DNA of 64,000 nucleotides from Hydrogenophaga sp. (lineage in GTDB: Bacteria; Pseudomonadota; Gammaproteobacteria; Burkholderiales; Burkholderiaceae_C). The stretch spans positions 124,232 through 188,231 of the forward strand of contig NZ_WVZN01000005.1 in the NCBI RefSeq assembly GCF_011772445.1, given 5' to 3'. The position numbers and the translations under genes were made by a program. The notes under the pieces were generated by a model, which made no database searches, had not been told where the DNA came from, and saw nothing but the letters and a program-made list of their open reading frames with translations. Positions 17,332 to 25,676 of the stretch are shown one piece after another. Numbering within the stretch: position 1 is the first letter of the stretch; each line of letters starts with the position of its first letter.

Positions 17332-18723
17332 ATGCCACCCGACGCCACCTCGCCCACGCCCACCGCCGATCAACGCCTGTCGTGGGCGCAGACGCTTCGC
17401 GTCTACCTCGAACCCGCCAGCCTGCGCATGTTCGCGCTGGGCTTCTCGGCCGGCCTGCCGCTGCTGCTGGTGCTGGGCACGCTGAGCTTTCGGCTGCGCG
17501 AGGCCGGCATCGACCGCACCACTATCGGCTACCTGAGCTGGGTCGGCCTGGCGTATGGCTTCAAGTGGTGCTGGGCGCCGCTGGTGGACCGGTTGCCGAT
17601 CCCCTTGCTCACGCGCGCGCTGGGCCGCCGGCGCAGTTGGCTGCTGCTGTCGCAACTGGCCATCGTGGCGGGGCTGGTGGGCATGGCGCTGGTCGATCCT
17701 CGGGCCGGGCTGGACGCGGTGGTCTGGTGTGCGCTGGTAGTGGCCTTTGCCTCGGCCACGCAGGACATTGCGCTGGACGCCTTCCGCATCGAATCGGCCG
17801 ACACGCAGCGCCAGGGCGCGCTGGCGGCCACCTACCAGACGGGCTACCGCCTGGCCATGATCTGGGCCGGCGCGGGCGTGCTGTGGCTGGCCGCGCGTGC
17901 CGAGGTGGCGGGCGGCGGCTACCAGCAGGCCGCCTGGAGCACGGCCTACCTGGTGATGGCCGCGAGCATGTCGGTGGGCGTGCTCACGGTGCTGATGTCG
18001 CGCGAGCCCGCCCGCATGGAACTGCCGCCCGCCCGCAACGTCCAGGAGTGGCTGCAGACCGCGCTGGTGGAGCCTTTCGCCGATTTCCTGCGCCGCTACG
18101 GCAAGCACGCGGTGCTGGTGCTGGCGCTCATCGGCGTGTACCGCATCAGCGACGTGGTGATGGGCATCATGGCCAACCCGTTCTACGTGGACATGGGCTA
18201 CACCAAGGACCAGGTGGCCGCTGTGAGCAAGGTCTACGGCGTGATCATGACCTTGCTGGGCGCCTTCGTCGGCGGTGCGCTGTCCATGCGCCTGGGCGTG
18301 ATGCGCGTGCTGATGCTGGGTGCGGTGCTGTCGGCCGGCAGCAACCTGCTCTTCGCCTGGCTCGCCGGCCATACGGCCAGCCTGCCGGCGCTGGTCATGG
18401 TCATCTCGGCCGACAACCTGAGCGCGGGCGTGGCCTCGGCGGCCTTCATCGCCTTTCTCTCGGGCCTCACGAACGTGAGCTACTCGGCCACGCAATACGC
18501 GCTGTTCAGTTCGATGATGCTGCTGGCGCCCAAGTGGGTGGCGGGCTACTCCGGCGCCTTCGTCGACAGCTTCGGCTACACGCCCTTCTTCATCGGCACG
18601 GCCCTGCTCGGCGTGCCGGTGCTGCTGCTGATCTGGCTGGCCACGCGCTGGTTGCCGGTGCCGCCCACCACTGCGCCGGCCGCTAGCGCTGGCTCACCAG
18701 CCAGGCCCGGATCGCCGGCTTGA
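17332..18723 (+). CDS. ampG: Muropeptide permease AmpG (MFS)
   Basis: Inner-membrane MFS transporter importing GlcNAc-anhydroMurNAc peptides for peptidoglycan recycling. The 463-aa length with about 12-14 hydrophobic segments fits AmpG, as do GFSAGLPLLLVLGTLSFRL near the N-terminus, LSWVGLAYGFKWCWAPLVDR and FASATQDIALDAFRIE. It diverges from the M48 gene across 58 bp. Its last 41 bp overlap the 3' end of the convergent acyl-CoA ligase gene. No ampC/ampR is nearby. Confidence 0.88.
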   Translation: MPPDATSPTPTADQRLSWAQTLRVYLEPASLRMFALGFSAGLPLLLVLGTLSFRLREAGIDRTTIGYLSWVGLAYGFKWCWAPLVDRLPIPLLTRALGRRRSWLLLSQLAIVAGLVGMALVDPRAGLDAVVWCALVVAFASATQDIALDAFRIESADTQRQGALAATYQTGYRLAMIWAGAGVLWLAARAEVAGGGYQQAAWSTAYLVMAASMSVGVLTVLMSREPARMELPPARNVQEWLQTALVEPFADFLRRYGKHAVLVLALIGVYRISDVVMGIMANPFYVDMGYTKDQVAAVSKVYGVIMTLLGAFVGGALSMRLGVMRVLMLGAVLSAGSNLLFAWLAGHTASLPALVMVISADNLSAGVASAAFIAFLSGLTNVSYSATQYALFSSMMLLAPKWVAGYSGAFVDSFGYTPFFIGTALLGVPVLLLIWLATRWLPVPPTTAPAASAGSPARPGSPA

Positions 18724-20200
18724 CCACCTTGCCCAGCGCGGTGCGGGGCAGGGCGTCCACGCGGTGCCAGTGGCGCGGCCACTTGTAGCGCGCCAGACGG
18801 CCCTCCAGCGAAGCGGACACGCCGCCCTGCCAGTCATCGGGCGCGTTCTCGCGCAGCACCACCACGGCCACGCACGCCTCGCCCCAGCGTTCGTCCGGGC
18901 GTCCCACCACGGCGCACTCCGCCACCCAGGGATGCTCGGCCAGCAGTTGCTCGATCTCGGCCGGGTAGATGTTCTCGCCGCCAGAGATGATCATGTCCTT
19001 GGCGCGACCCACCACCACGTAGCTGCCATCGGTGTCCTGGCGCGCCAGGTCGCCGCTGTGGAAGAAGCCCTCGGCGTCGAGCGCGGCGATGTCGGGCCAG
19101 TACAGGCCCACCACGTTGGGGCCACGCACGCAGATCTCGCCCACCCGGCCGCGCGCCACGGGTTCGCCGTCCGGGCCGGCGAGGCGGATCTCCACACCTG
19201 GCGCGGGCCAGCCGCAGGAGCCCACGTGGTCCATGGCTTCGGCCGGGCCGAGGGCGATGGAGAACGGGCCGGTTTCGGTGCTGCCGTACACGTTGCACAC
19301 CGGGATGCCGCGCGCGTGGCAGGCGCGCAGCAGATCGGCTGGCAGCAGGCTGGATCCGGCCCAGATGGCGCGCAGGCAGGACAGGTCGGCGCGCGCCCAG
19401 CGCGGGTGCTGCTGCAACGCCTGCAGCGTGGCGGGCACCTGCAGGGTGAGCGTGGGGCGCGACGCGGCCAGGGCGTCGAACACCGCGCCCGGATCGAAGC
19501 GGCGGTGCAGCAGCACCGTGGCGCCGCGCGACAGGGCGGGCAAGGTCTGGATGCACAGGCCGCCCACGTGGAACAGCGGCAGCGCGGTGAGCACGGTGTC
19601 GTGCTCGGTGATCTCCTGCACCTGCGCGGCGATGGCCATGTTGGCCAGCAGGTTGGCCTGGGTGTGCACGGCGCCCTTGGGTTGGCCGGTGGTGCCCGAG
19701 GTGTAGACCAGCAGCGCCGGGTCGTCGGGGCCGCCCGCGTTGTCCGCGAAGCCCTCCGGTGGCTCGGTGGGCAGCTCGTCGCCGGTGTCCAGCGCCTCTA
19801 CCGGCAGGGCCGCGATGCCATGGGCAGCGGTCAGGGCGCGCGCGGGTTCCGCGAAGGCCTCGTCGTGCACCAGCAGCACCGGCGCGCTATCGTTCAGCAC
19901 GCTGGCCCACTCGGCCGGCGCCAGGCGGTGGTTCAGCGGCACCAGCATGGCGCCGCGCTGCGCCAGGGCGAACAGCAGCGCGATCTGTGCGGGGTGGTTG
20001 AAGCCCAGCCAGGCCACGCGCAGCCCACGTTCCACCGGCAGGGTCTGCGCCAGCGCCCGGGCGCGCAGGGCCAGTGTGGCGTAGTCCAGTGATCGCCAGC
20101 GCGGATCCTCGCCGTCCCAGCGCAGGGCGGTGTGGCGGGGGTGGATCTGGGCGCGTTGCGCGAGCAGCGCGCTCAGGGTGTCGGCGGCGGGCAGGGGCAT
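18683..20200 (-). CDS. AMP-dependent acyl-CoA synthetase/ligase
   Basis: 505-aa class I adenylate-forming enzyme that activates a carboxylic acid to an acyl-AMP and then an acyl-CoA. Motifs in order: P-loop LLVYTSGTTGQPKGA, the A5-type YGSTETGP, the hinge and A8 region HSGDLARQDTDG with VVVGRAKDMIISGGENIYP, and the A10 lysine in PRTALGKVVKPAIR. Length fits medium-chain or aromatic acid ligases better than FadD; the acid is not predictable. It stands alone, divergent from the response-regulator gene (137 bp) and overlapping the ampG tail. Confidence 0.85.
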   Translation of the reverse strand: MPLPAADTLSALLAQRAQIHPRHTALRWDGEDPRWRSLDYATLALRARALAQTLPVERGLRVAWLGFNHPAQIALLFALAQRGAMLVPLNHRLAPAEWASVLNDSAPVLLVHDEAFAEPARALTAAHGIAALPVEALDTGDELPTEPPEGFADNAGGPDDPALLVYTSGTTGQPKGAVHTQANLLANMAIAAQVQEITEHDTVLTALPLFHVGGLCIQTLPALSRGATVLLHRRFDPGAVFDALAASRPTLTLQVPATLQALQQHPRWARADLSCLRAIWAGSSLLPADLLRACHARGIPVCNVYGSTETGPFSIALGPAEAMDHVGSCGWPAPGVEIRLAGPDGEPVARGRVGEICVRGPNVVGLYWPDIAALDAEGFFHSGDLARQDTDGSYVVVGRAKDMIISGGENIYPAEIEQLLAEHPWVAECAVVGRPDERWGEACVAVVVLRENAPDDWQGGVSASLEGRLARYKWPRHWHRVDALPRTALGKVVKPAIRAWLVSQR

Positions 20201-20337
20201 GGCGGTGGATCGGTTGGGCGCGGCGTGGCGGACATATCGGCCGCCATCATTTACCTTACTTTACGCGGGGCGCAAGCCCGCTTCACGCGGGCGACACAGC
20301 ATCGGTGTCACCGGCGCCCGCCGCTACACTGATCCGC

Positions 20338-21057
20338 ATGACCACCGCCCACTTGCTGATGATCGAAGACGACGCCCGCCTGGCCGCGATGGTGCAGGAG
20401 TACCTGGGCCAGTCGGGCTTCGAGGTGACCCATGCCGCCGACGGCGAAAGCGGCCTGGAGCAACTGCCGCTGGTGCAGCCCGAGCTGGTCATCCTCGACC
20501 TGATGCTGCCCGGCATCGACGGCCTGGAGGTGTGCCGCCGCATCCGTTCGCTCAGCACCTCGCAGGCCCGGGTGCCGGTGCTCATGCTCACCGCCAAAGG
20601 CGACCCGATGGACCGCATCGTCGGCCTGGAGCTCGGCGCCGACGACTACCTGCCCAAGCCCTTCGAGCCGCGCGAGCTGCTGGCGCGCGTGCGCGCCGTG
20701 CTGCGCCGCCGCGCCGAGGGCGGCGGCAACGGCGGCAGCCGCACCACGCCGGTCATGCGCTTCGGCACGCTGGAGATCGACCGCGACGCGCGCACCGTCA
20801 CCGTGGGCGATCACCCGGCCGAGCTCACCTCGTACCAGTTCGACCTGCTCGTGGCCATGGCCGAGCGCGCCGGGCGCGTGCTCACGCGCGACCAGATCAT
20901 GGAGGCTGTGCGTGGCCGCGAACTGGAGGCCTTCGACCGCTCGATCGACGTGCACATCGGGCGCATCCGCGGCGCCATCGAGGCGGACAGCAAGAACCCC
21001 AAGCGCATCCTCACGGTGCGCGGCGTGGGCTACGTGTTCGCCAAGCAGCAGGAATGA
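20338..21057 (+). CDS. OmpR/PhoB-family response regulator
   Basis: 239-aa DNA-binding response regulator: receiver domain (residues 1-120) with the acidic pair in MIEDDARL, the phospho-acceptor Asp in LVILDLMLPGIDG and the conserved Lys in MLTAKGD, then a winged-helix effector domain (about 140-235) ending in RTVRGVGYVF-type sequence (here ILTVRGVGYVFAKQQ). The ATG is the first in frame with family similarity. It overlaps the kinase gene by ATGA. The sequence does not reveal the stimulus; an RstA- or CpxR-like envelope role is possible. Confidence 0.93.
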   Translation: MTTAHLLMIEDDARLAAMVQEYLGQSGFEVTHAADGESGLEQLPLVQPELVILDLMLPGIDGLEVCRRIRSLSTSQARVPVLMLTAKGDPMDRIVGLELGADDYLPKPFEPRELLARVRAVLRRRAEGGGNGGSRTTPVMRFGTLEIDRDARTVTVGDHPAELTSYQFDLLVAMAERAGRVLTRDQIMEAVRGRELEAFDRSIDVHIGRIRGAIEADSKNPKRILTVRGVGYVFAKQQE

Positions 21058-22298
21058 GTCTTTCACTGTTTGGCCAACGCCTGTACCTGCGCATCTGGCT
21101 CGCGGTGGTGGCCGCCGTGACCGTGCTCACCCTGGTGGTGGGCTGGCTGTGGCAACAGGCACTGGAGCGCGACCGCGAGGAACGCGAAGCGCGCGTGATG
21201 CGCACCATCATCGTGGAGAACTCGGCGGGAGACGTGCTGGGCAACGCGCCCGCGCGCGCCGAGCGCATCCCCGGCGAAGGCTGGCGCTTCGAGGTGATCA
21301 TGAAGGACAGCAGCAAGCTCTACGTGATGCTGCCGTTCTCCAACCGCGGCGCGCCCACCAACCCGGGCAGCCGCGCGCCGGCCTGGCTGCTCACCCCCGC
21401 CGGCTTCGCCTGGCTGCTGGGTCTGGTGGCCCTGGCGGTGGCGCTCGGGGCCTACCCCATCGTGCGCCGCCTCACCAAGCGGCTGGAGACGCTGCAGAAG
21501 GGCGTGGAGCGCTGGGGCGCGGGGGACCTGTCGACGCGCCTGTCGGTACACGGGCAGGACGAGGTGGCCTTCCTGGCCGAGCGCTTCAACGTGGCGGCCG
21601 AGCGGGTGCAGACACTGCTGCAGTCGCACAAGCGGCTGTTGGCCAACGCCTCGCACGAGCTGCGCTCGCCCCTGGCGCGCATCCGCATGGGCTTGGCCCT
21701 GGTGGGCAACGACCCGGCGCACCAGGCGCAGCGCGCCGAGATCGCGCGCAACATCGACGAACTCGACCAGCTCATCGACGAGATCCTGTTGGCCAGCCGG
21801 CTCGACCTGAGCGACCCGTCCGACCCGGCGGCCCTGGGGCCGGAAGAGGAGGTGGACCTGCTGGGCCTGGCCGCCGAGGAGTGCGCGCGCGCCGAGGCAG
21901 AACTGGAGGTGGCGCCGCAAGCCGGCGCGGTGGTGGTGCACGGCCACGCCAGGCTGCTGCGCCGGGTGCTGCGCAACCTGCTGGAGAACGCGCGCCGCTA
22001 TGGCCGCGGGGCGGGCAATGCCGATGCCGAGGTGCGGCTGAGCCTGTCCGTGCAGGGAAGCGGCCAGGCGCGCCAGGTGGTGGTGTCGGTGGACGACCAC
22101 GGTCCGGGCGTGCCGGCGGAGTTGCGCGAGCGCATCTTCGAACCTTTCTACCGGTTGCCGGGCGCCAGCGAACGCGAAGGCGGCGTCGGGCTGGGCCTGT
22201 CGCTGGTGCGCACCATCGTGGAACGCCACCAGGGCGCGGTGCGGTGCGAAGACCGCCCGGGCGGCGGTGCGCGGTTCGTGGTCACGCTGCCGGCCTAG
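21054..22298 (+). CDS. Sensor histidine kinase (RstB/CpxA-like layout)
   Basis: 414-aa membrane kinase. A first transmembrane helix (about 12-33) and a second (about 118-140) flank a short periplasmic sensor of about 80 residues. HAMP follows, then the dimerisation/H-box LLANASHELRSPLARIRMGL with the phospho-His, the N-box NLLENARRYG, and G-boxes DDHGPGVPAEL and GVGLGLSLVRTIV. It is translationally coupled to the response regulator and is the last gene before a strong terminator. Confidence 0.93.
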   Translation: MSLSLFGQRLYLRIWLAVVAAVTVLTLVVGWLWQQALERDREEREARVMRTIIVENSAGDVLGNAPARAERIPGEGWRFEVIMKDSSKLYVMLPFSNRGAPTNPGSRAPAWLLTPAGFAWLLGLVALAVALGAYPIVRRLTKRLETLQKGVERWGAGDLSTRLSVHGQDEVAFLAERFNVAAERVQTLLQSHKRLLANASHELRSPLARIRMGLALVGNDPAHQAQRAEIARNIDELDQLIDEILLASRLDLSDPSDPAALGPEEEVDLLGLAAEECARAEAELEVAPQAGAVVVHGHARLLRRVLRNLLENARRYGRGAGNADAEVRLSLSVQGSGQARQVVVSVDDHGPGVPAELRERIFEPFYRLPGASEREGGVGLGLSLVRTIVERHQGAVRCEDRPGGGARFVVTLPA

Positions 22299-22484
22299 TG
22301 CCGTGGCGCCGCGAACTTCCCCCAAATTGGGGATGCCGGTCGGCTGTCAGGCCCGACACAATCGCCGAGTTGCTGTCACGACACCGTTTCAGAGCCAACC
22401 ATATGCACGAGGTGCATATCTGAACCAGGCCCGAGACACCCGAATTGATCAGGTCTCCCAACGACGTCCTCTCGAGGACTTGTC
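22299..22484 (+). ncRNA. Candidate structured RNA or 3' UTR upstream of terminator
   Basis: The gap after the kinase gene holds no ORF of note but several hairpin-forming repeats: CCCCAAATTGGGG (22320-22332), ATATGCAC-GAG-GTGCATAT (22401-22419) and GTCCT-CTCG-AGGAC (22466-22479), the last only a few bases before the terminator stem. Two tandem stem-loops ending in a U-tract is the layout of many trans-acting small RNAs, but no convincing promoter is visible, so this may simply be a structured 3' UTR of the two-component operon. Confidence 0.25.
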
Positions 22485-22511
22485 AAAGCCACCGAAAGGT
22501 GGCTTTTTTTT
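22485..22511 (+). terminator. Strong intrinsic terminator after the two-component operon
   Basis: A perfect 9-bp stem AAAGCCACC / GGTGGCTTT closed by a GAAA tetraloop, with eight consecutive Ts (22504-22511). It ends rightward transcription from the kinase gene 8 bp before the end of the convergent polysaccharide cluster. Read on the other strand the same stem is followed only by TTTGAC, so termination of the incoming polysaccharide transcript should be weaker. Confidence 0.9.
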
Positions 22512-22519
22512 CGCCGCTG

Positions 22520-24502
22520 TCAGGCTTGTGCAGCCGGGATCGGATCCTGCGGGCCGCTGTGCAGCCAGTCGACGACCTCCCCGGACGGCTGATAGCCCTG
22601 CACGGCTTGCTGCAGCAACGCGCGGATGGCGTTGACGTCATTGGCCCGCATGGCGGCTTCCAGTTGTTCCAGCAGGCCCAGCAGCGTGTCGGGTGCGAGC
22701 CGCACTTCCTGCGCACGCAGGATGCGCGGGTGCCGGGTGGGCAAGGGGTTGTCGCCGATCAGCAGCTCTTCGTAGAGCTTTTCGCCGGGGCGCAGGCCGG
22801 TGATGCGGATCTCGATGTCGCCCCAGGGCTGCTGCTCGTTCTTCAGTTGCAGGCCGGAGAGCTCGATCATGCGCTGCGCCAGGTCGACGATGCGCACCGG
22901 CTCGCCCATGTCGAGCACGAAGACGTCGCCGCCCTCGGCCATGGCGCCGGCCTGAATGACCAGCTGCGCCGCCTCCGGAATGGTCATGAAGAAGCGGGTG
23001 ATGTCGGGGTGTGTGACCGTGACGGGTCCGCCCGCGGCGATCTGCTCCCGGAACAGCGGCACCACCGAGCCGGTGGAGCCCAGCACGTTGCCGAAGCGCA
23101 CCATGCTGAAGGTGGTGGCGCCATCCCGGCGCTCGGCCAGGGCCTGCAGCACCAGTTCGGCCAGTCGCTTGCTGGCGCCCATGATGTTGGTGGGGCGCAC
23201 GGCCTTGTCGGTGCTGATGAGCACCATGTGCCGCACGCCGGCATCGAGCGCGGCACGGGCCGTCACCCAGGTGCCCCAGACGTTGTTGCGCAGGCCTTGC
23301 ACGGCGTTGTGTTCCACGAGCGGCACGTGCTTGTAGGCGGCGGCGTGGTACAGGGTATGGGGCTGCCAGGCCTGGAGGATCTGGCGCATGCGGTCTTCGT
23401 CCTGGACCGAGGCCAGCAGCGGCACGATCTCGACGGCGTCGGCGTCGGCGTCGGCGTCCACGTGGCGCGTGAGTTCCTGGTGAATCGCGTACAGCGCGTA
23501 CTCGCTCTGCTCGATGAGCAGCAGTGTGTGGGGCCGCAGGGCAGCGATCTGGCGGCACAGCTCGCTGCCGATGCTGCCGCCCGCGCCCGTCACGGCCACC
23601 ACCTGGTCGCGGACCAGCTTGTTCAGCAGTGTGCCGTCGGGCGTCACGGGCTCGCGCCCCAGCAGGTCCTCGATGTCGAGTTCCCGCAGGTCGCTCAGGT
23701 TGACGCGGCCCGCGGCGAGATCCGCCATGCCCGGCAGGGTGCGCACGTGCAGTGGCAGGTGACGCAGCGATTCGAGGATCTCGCGGCGGCGCCGTTGCGA
23801 GGCCGAGGGCAGTGCCAGCAGCACATCGGTGGCGCCGATGGAGGGCACCAGTTCGTGCAGCGACGCGGGCGGGTAGACGTTGCGTCCGTCCAGGCTGTTG
23901 CCTTGCAATGCGGGGTCGTCGTCGATGAAGCCGAGCAGGCGGTGCTCGCCGCTGCGCGCCAGGGCGGCGGCGAGCTGGCGGCCGGCGGAACCCGCACCGT
24001 AGATCAGCACGCCGGGCAGTTCCTCGCGAGCGAGCACCTTGCGGTAGAGGCCACCGAGCCAGACCCGCACGAGCAGTCGGCTCAGGCCGACGAAGACGAA
24101 CAGCAGCAGTGGCTGGATCACGCCCACGGACCGCGGTACGCCGGGCACGCTGATGGCGGTGAACACCGTGGCGTAGAACAAGCCGTACAGGGCCATGGCC
24201 TGGCCCAGGCTGAGCATGGCGTTCCAGCCGGCGTAGCGGAAGATGGCGCGGTACAGGCCGAACCGGGTGAACAGGGGAATGGCGATCGGCACGGAGCCGA
24301 TGACCGCCCAGAGGTAGGGCATTTCCAGGCGCAGCCAGACCTCGAGTCGCAGGTACAGGGCCACCCAGACGGCGAGCACGCACAACGCGATGTCCACCGA
24401 CACGGCGAGCGCGCGCTTGACCGGGCGCGGGATGTGCAGGAGGGCGCTGGCGAGGCCTTCGTCGGTGCCGGGAGGGGGGGCCTCGGGGCGGGGCGGACTC
24501 AT
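22520..24502 (-). CDS. Membrane-bound nucleotide-sugar 4,6-dehydratase (WbpM/CapD family)
   Basis: 660-aa inner-membrane enzyme that turns UDP-GlcNAc into the 4-keto-6-deoxy sugar used for QuiNAc, FucNAc or bacillosamine-type residues. Layout: four transmembrane helices (about residues 30-135), a CoA-binding-like Rossmann domain (GAGSAGRQLA, near 170) and the catalytic SDR domain (VTGAGGSIGSELCRQ, near 310) with STDKAVRPTNIMGASKR, where Met replaces the usual SDR Tyr as in WbpM. An in-frame four-copy GGCGTC repeat encodes Asp-Ala repeats near residue 350. Last gene of the cluster; it overlaps the acetyltransferase gene by 4 bp. Confidence 0.92.
   Translation of the reverse strand: MSPPRPEAPPPGTDEGLASALLHIPRPVKRALAVSVDIALCVLAVWVALYLRLEVWLRLEMPYLWAVIGSVPIAIPLFTRFGLYRAIFRYAGWNAMLSLGQAMALYGLFYATVFTAISVPGVPRSVGVIQPLLLFVFVGLSRLLVRVWLGGLYRKVLAREELPGVLIYGAGSAGRQLAAALARSGEHRLLGFIDDDPALQGNSLDGRNVYPPASLHELVPSIGATDVLLALPSASQRRRREILESLRHLPLHVRTLPGMADLAAGRVNLSDLRELDIEDLLGREPVTPDGTLLNKLVRDQVVAVTGAGGSIGSELCRQIAALRPHTLLLIEQSEYALYAIHQELTRHVDADADADAVEIVPLLASVQDEDRMRQILQAWQPHTLYHAAAYKHVPLVEHNAVQGLRNNVWGTWVTARAALDAGVRHMVLISTDKAVRPTNIMGASKRLAELVLQALAERRDGATTFSMVRFGNVLGSTGSVVPLFREQIAAGGPVTVTHPDITRFFMTIPEAAQLVIQAGAMAEGGDVFVLDMGEPVRIVDLAQRMIELSGLQLKNEQQPWGDIEIRITGLRPGEKLYEELLIGDNPLPTRHPRILRAQEVRLAPDTLLGLLEQLEAAMRANDVNAIRALLQQAVQGYQPSGEVVDWLHSGPQDPIPAAQA
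23435..23458 (-). repeat. Hexanucleotide tandem repeat (GGCGTC)x4 inside the WbpM-like gene
   Basis: Four perfect copies of a 6-bp unit. On the coding strand they specify alternating Asp-Ala within HVDADADADAVEIV. Copy-number change would keep the frame and only lengthen or shorten an acidic loop between the NAD-binding motif and the catalytic region. Confidence 0.8.
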
Positions 24503-25080
24503 GCGCGACCCTCGCCGGGGCCCAGGATCGCGTCATCCGGCAGTTGCACGCCATAGCCCAAGGCGGAACCTGCTTGCAGCCAGGCGCGCGCACCGATGCG
24601 GGTACCACCGGCCATGGTGGCGTTGGTGCCCAGGTGTCCGTACGCGCCCACCTGGGCGTGGTGGTCCACCACAGCGCCCATGTTGACGATGGCGCCGTCA
24701 CCCAGAACGGCCTCGGTGCCGATGGACGCCAGGGCCATCACGGCGCTGCCCGGGCCCAGAACCGCACTGGGTGACACGAAGGCGCGTGGGTGGACCAGAT
24801 TGGCCAGCAACAAACCGGCAGCGCGGACCCGTTCGGACAGTGCCTGGCGGGCCCGGTTGTTGCCGATCGCGACGTGGGCCGTTTGCACGCCACGCGCGGG
24901 CAGGTCATCGAGGAGGGCGCTTGCGCCCCAGACGGGAATACCCATGATGTCGGTACCGGGGGACTGCTGATCGTCCAGGAAAGCGAGCACCTGATGGGTG
25001 CCGCTCAGCCGAACGAGTTCGAGCACGCTGCGGCCGTGCCCGCCGGCTCCCACGATGACCAGCGGTGTTGGCTGGCTCAT
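24499..25080 (-). CDS. NeuD/PglD-family sugar O/N-acetyltransferase
   Basis: 193-aa left-handed beta-helix acyltransferase with an N-terminal Rossmann-like domain (VIVGAGGHGRSVLELV, residues 8-23) and C-terminal hexapeptide repeats (from about residue 95, e.g. GDGAIVNMGAVVDHHAQVG). The His in VDHHAQVG matches the catalytic base region of PglD/NeuD enzymes, which acetylate a 4-amino group of UDP-amino sugars (PglD) or O-acetylate sialic acid (NeuD). Placed between the WbpM-like dehydratase and the initiating transferase, it could acetylate the first sugar of the repeat unit. A 32-bp gap precedes it. Confidence 0.85.
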   Translation of the reverse strand: MSQPTPLVIVGAGGHGRSVLELVRLSGTHQVLAFLDDQQSPGTDIMGIPVWGASALLDDLPARGVQTAHVAIGNNRARQALSERVRAAGLLLANLVHPRAFVSPSAVLGPGSAVMALASIGTEAVLGDGAIVNMGAVVDHHAQVGAYGHLGTNATMAGGTRIGARAWLQAGSALGYGVQLPDDAILGPGEGRA

Positions 25081-25112
25081 TCGATCATGTCTCCCCGGGA
25101 ATTCTGTTGAAG

Positions 25113-25676
25113 TCAGTGCTGCACGCCTTCGCGCCGCAGCACCTTCATGGCCGTAAGCCAGAGGATGCGCAGGTCAAAGGCCAGGCTGCGGCGCTGAAGA
25201 TACTCGATATCCAGCGCCACCTTTTGCGGAATCGGCAGCTCGTCGCGGCCGTTGATTTGCGCCCAGCCCGTCAGGCCGGGCACCAGGTCGTCCACACCGG
25301 CCTGAGTTCGGAGCGCGATGAGGTCGTCCTGGTTGAAGAGCGCCGGACGCGGGCCCACGAAACTCATGTCGCCTTTGAGGATGCTCCAGAGTTGCGGCAG
25401 CTCATCCAGGCTGCTCTTGCGCAGGAAGGGGCCGATGGGCGTGAGCCAGCGTTTGGGGTCGTCCAGCAGGTGGGTGGCCACGGCGGGCGTGTCCACGCGC
25501 ATGCTGCGGAACTTGGGCATGCGGAAGATGCGGTTGTGGCGGCCCACGCGGTCGCTCCAGTACAGGGCGGGGCCAGGAGAGGTGAGGCGCACGGCCAGTG
25601 CCACCAGGGCGATGGGCACGATCAGCACCAATGCCGCCGGCACGGCCAGCACAAGGTCAAACAGACGCTTGCTCAC
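25113..25676 (-). CDS. Undecaprenyl-phosphate sugar phosphotransferase (initiating transferase)
   Basis: Bacterial sugar transferase (WcaJ/PglC/WbpL-functional class, PF02397) that moves a sugar-1-phosphate onto undecaprenyl phosphate to start repeat-unit synthesis. The GTG at 25676 is chosen: it gives VSKRLFDLVLAVPAALVL, the family N-terminus, and overlaps the previous stop as GTGA; the earlier ATG adds an unconserved tail. The 187-aa size is that of the short PglC-like forms with a single membrane segment. Signatures: MPKFRSMRVD, FLRKSSLDELPQLWSIL, GDMSFVGPRP and PGLTGWAQINGR. It is the only initiating transferase in the cluster. Confidence 0.92.
   Translation of the reverse strand: MSKRLFDLVLAVPAALVLIVPIALVALAVRLTSPGPALYWSDRVGRHNRIFRMPKFRSMRVDTPAVATHLLDDPKRWLTPIGPFLRKSSLDELPQLWSILKGDMSFVGPRPALFNQDDLIALRTQAGVDDLVPGLTGWAQINGRDELPIPQKVALDIEYLQRRSLAFDLRILWLTAMKVLRREGVQH

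Noticed and set aside
16446..18686. 746-aa open frame on the plus strand spanning the M48 gene and ampG
   Set aside because: It runs antisense to the M48 gene and out of frame with ampG, and its translation is Arg/Ala/Gly/His-rich without domains.
20201..20337. Promoter TACACT (20325-20330) for the response regulator gene
   Set aside because: It lies only 7 nt before the ATG with no matching -35, so it would require a leaderless mRNA; not strong enough to annotate.
23435..23458. Short tandem repeat as a CRISPR or phase-variation tract
   Set aside because: The six-base units have no spacers and preserve reading frame, so it is neither a CRISPR array nor an on/off switch.
22445..24556. 703-aa open frame on the plus strand opposite the WbpM-like gene
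   Set aside because: It starts in the terminator region and reads antisense through a well-conserved dehydratase.
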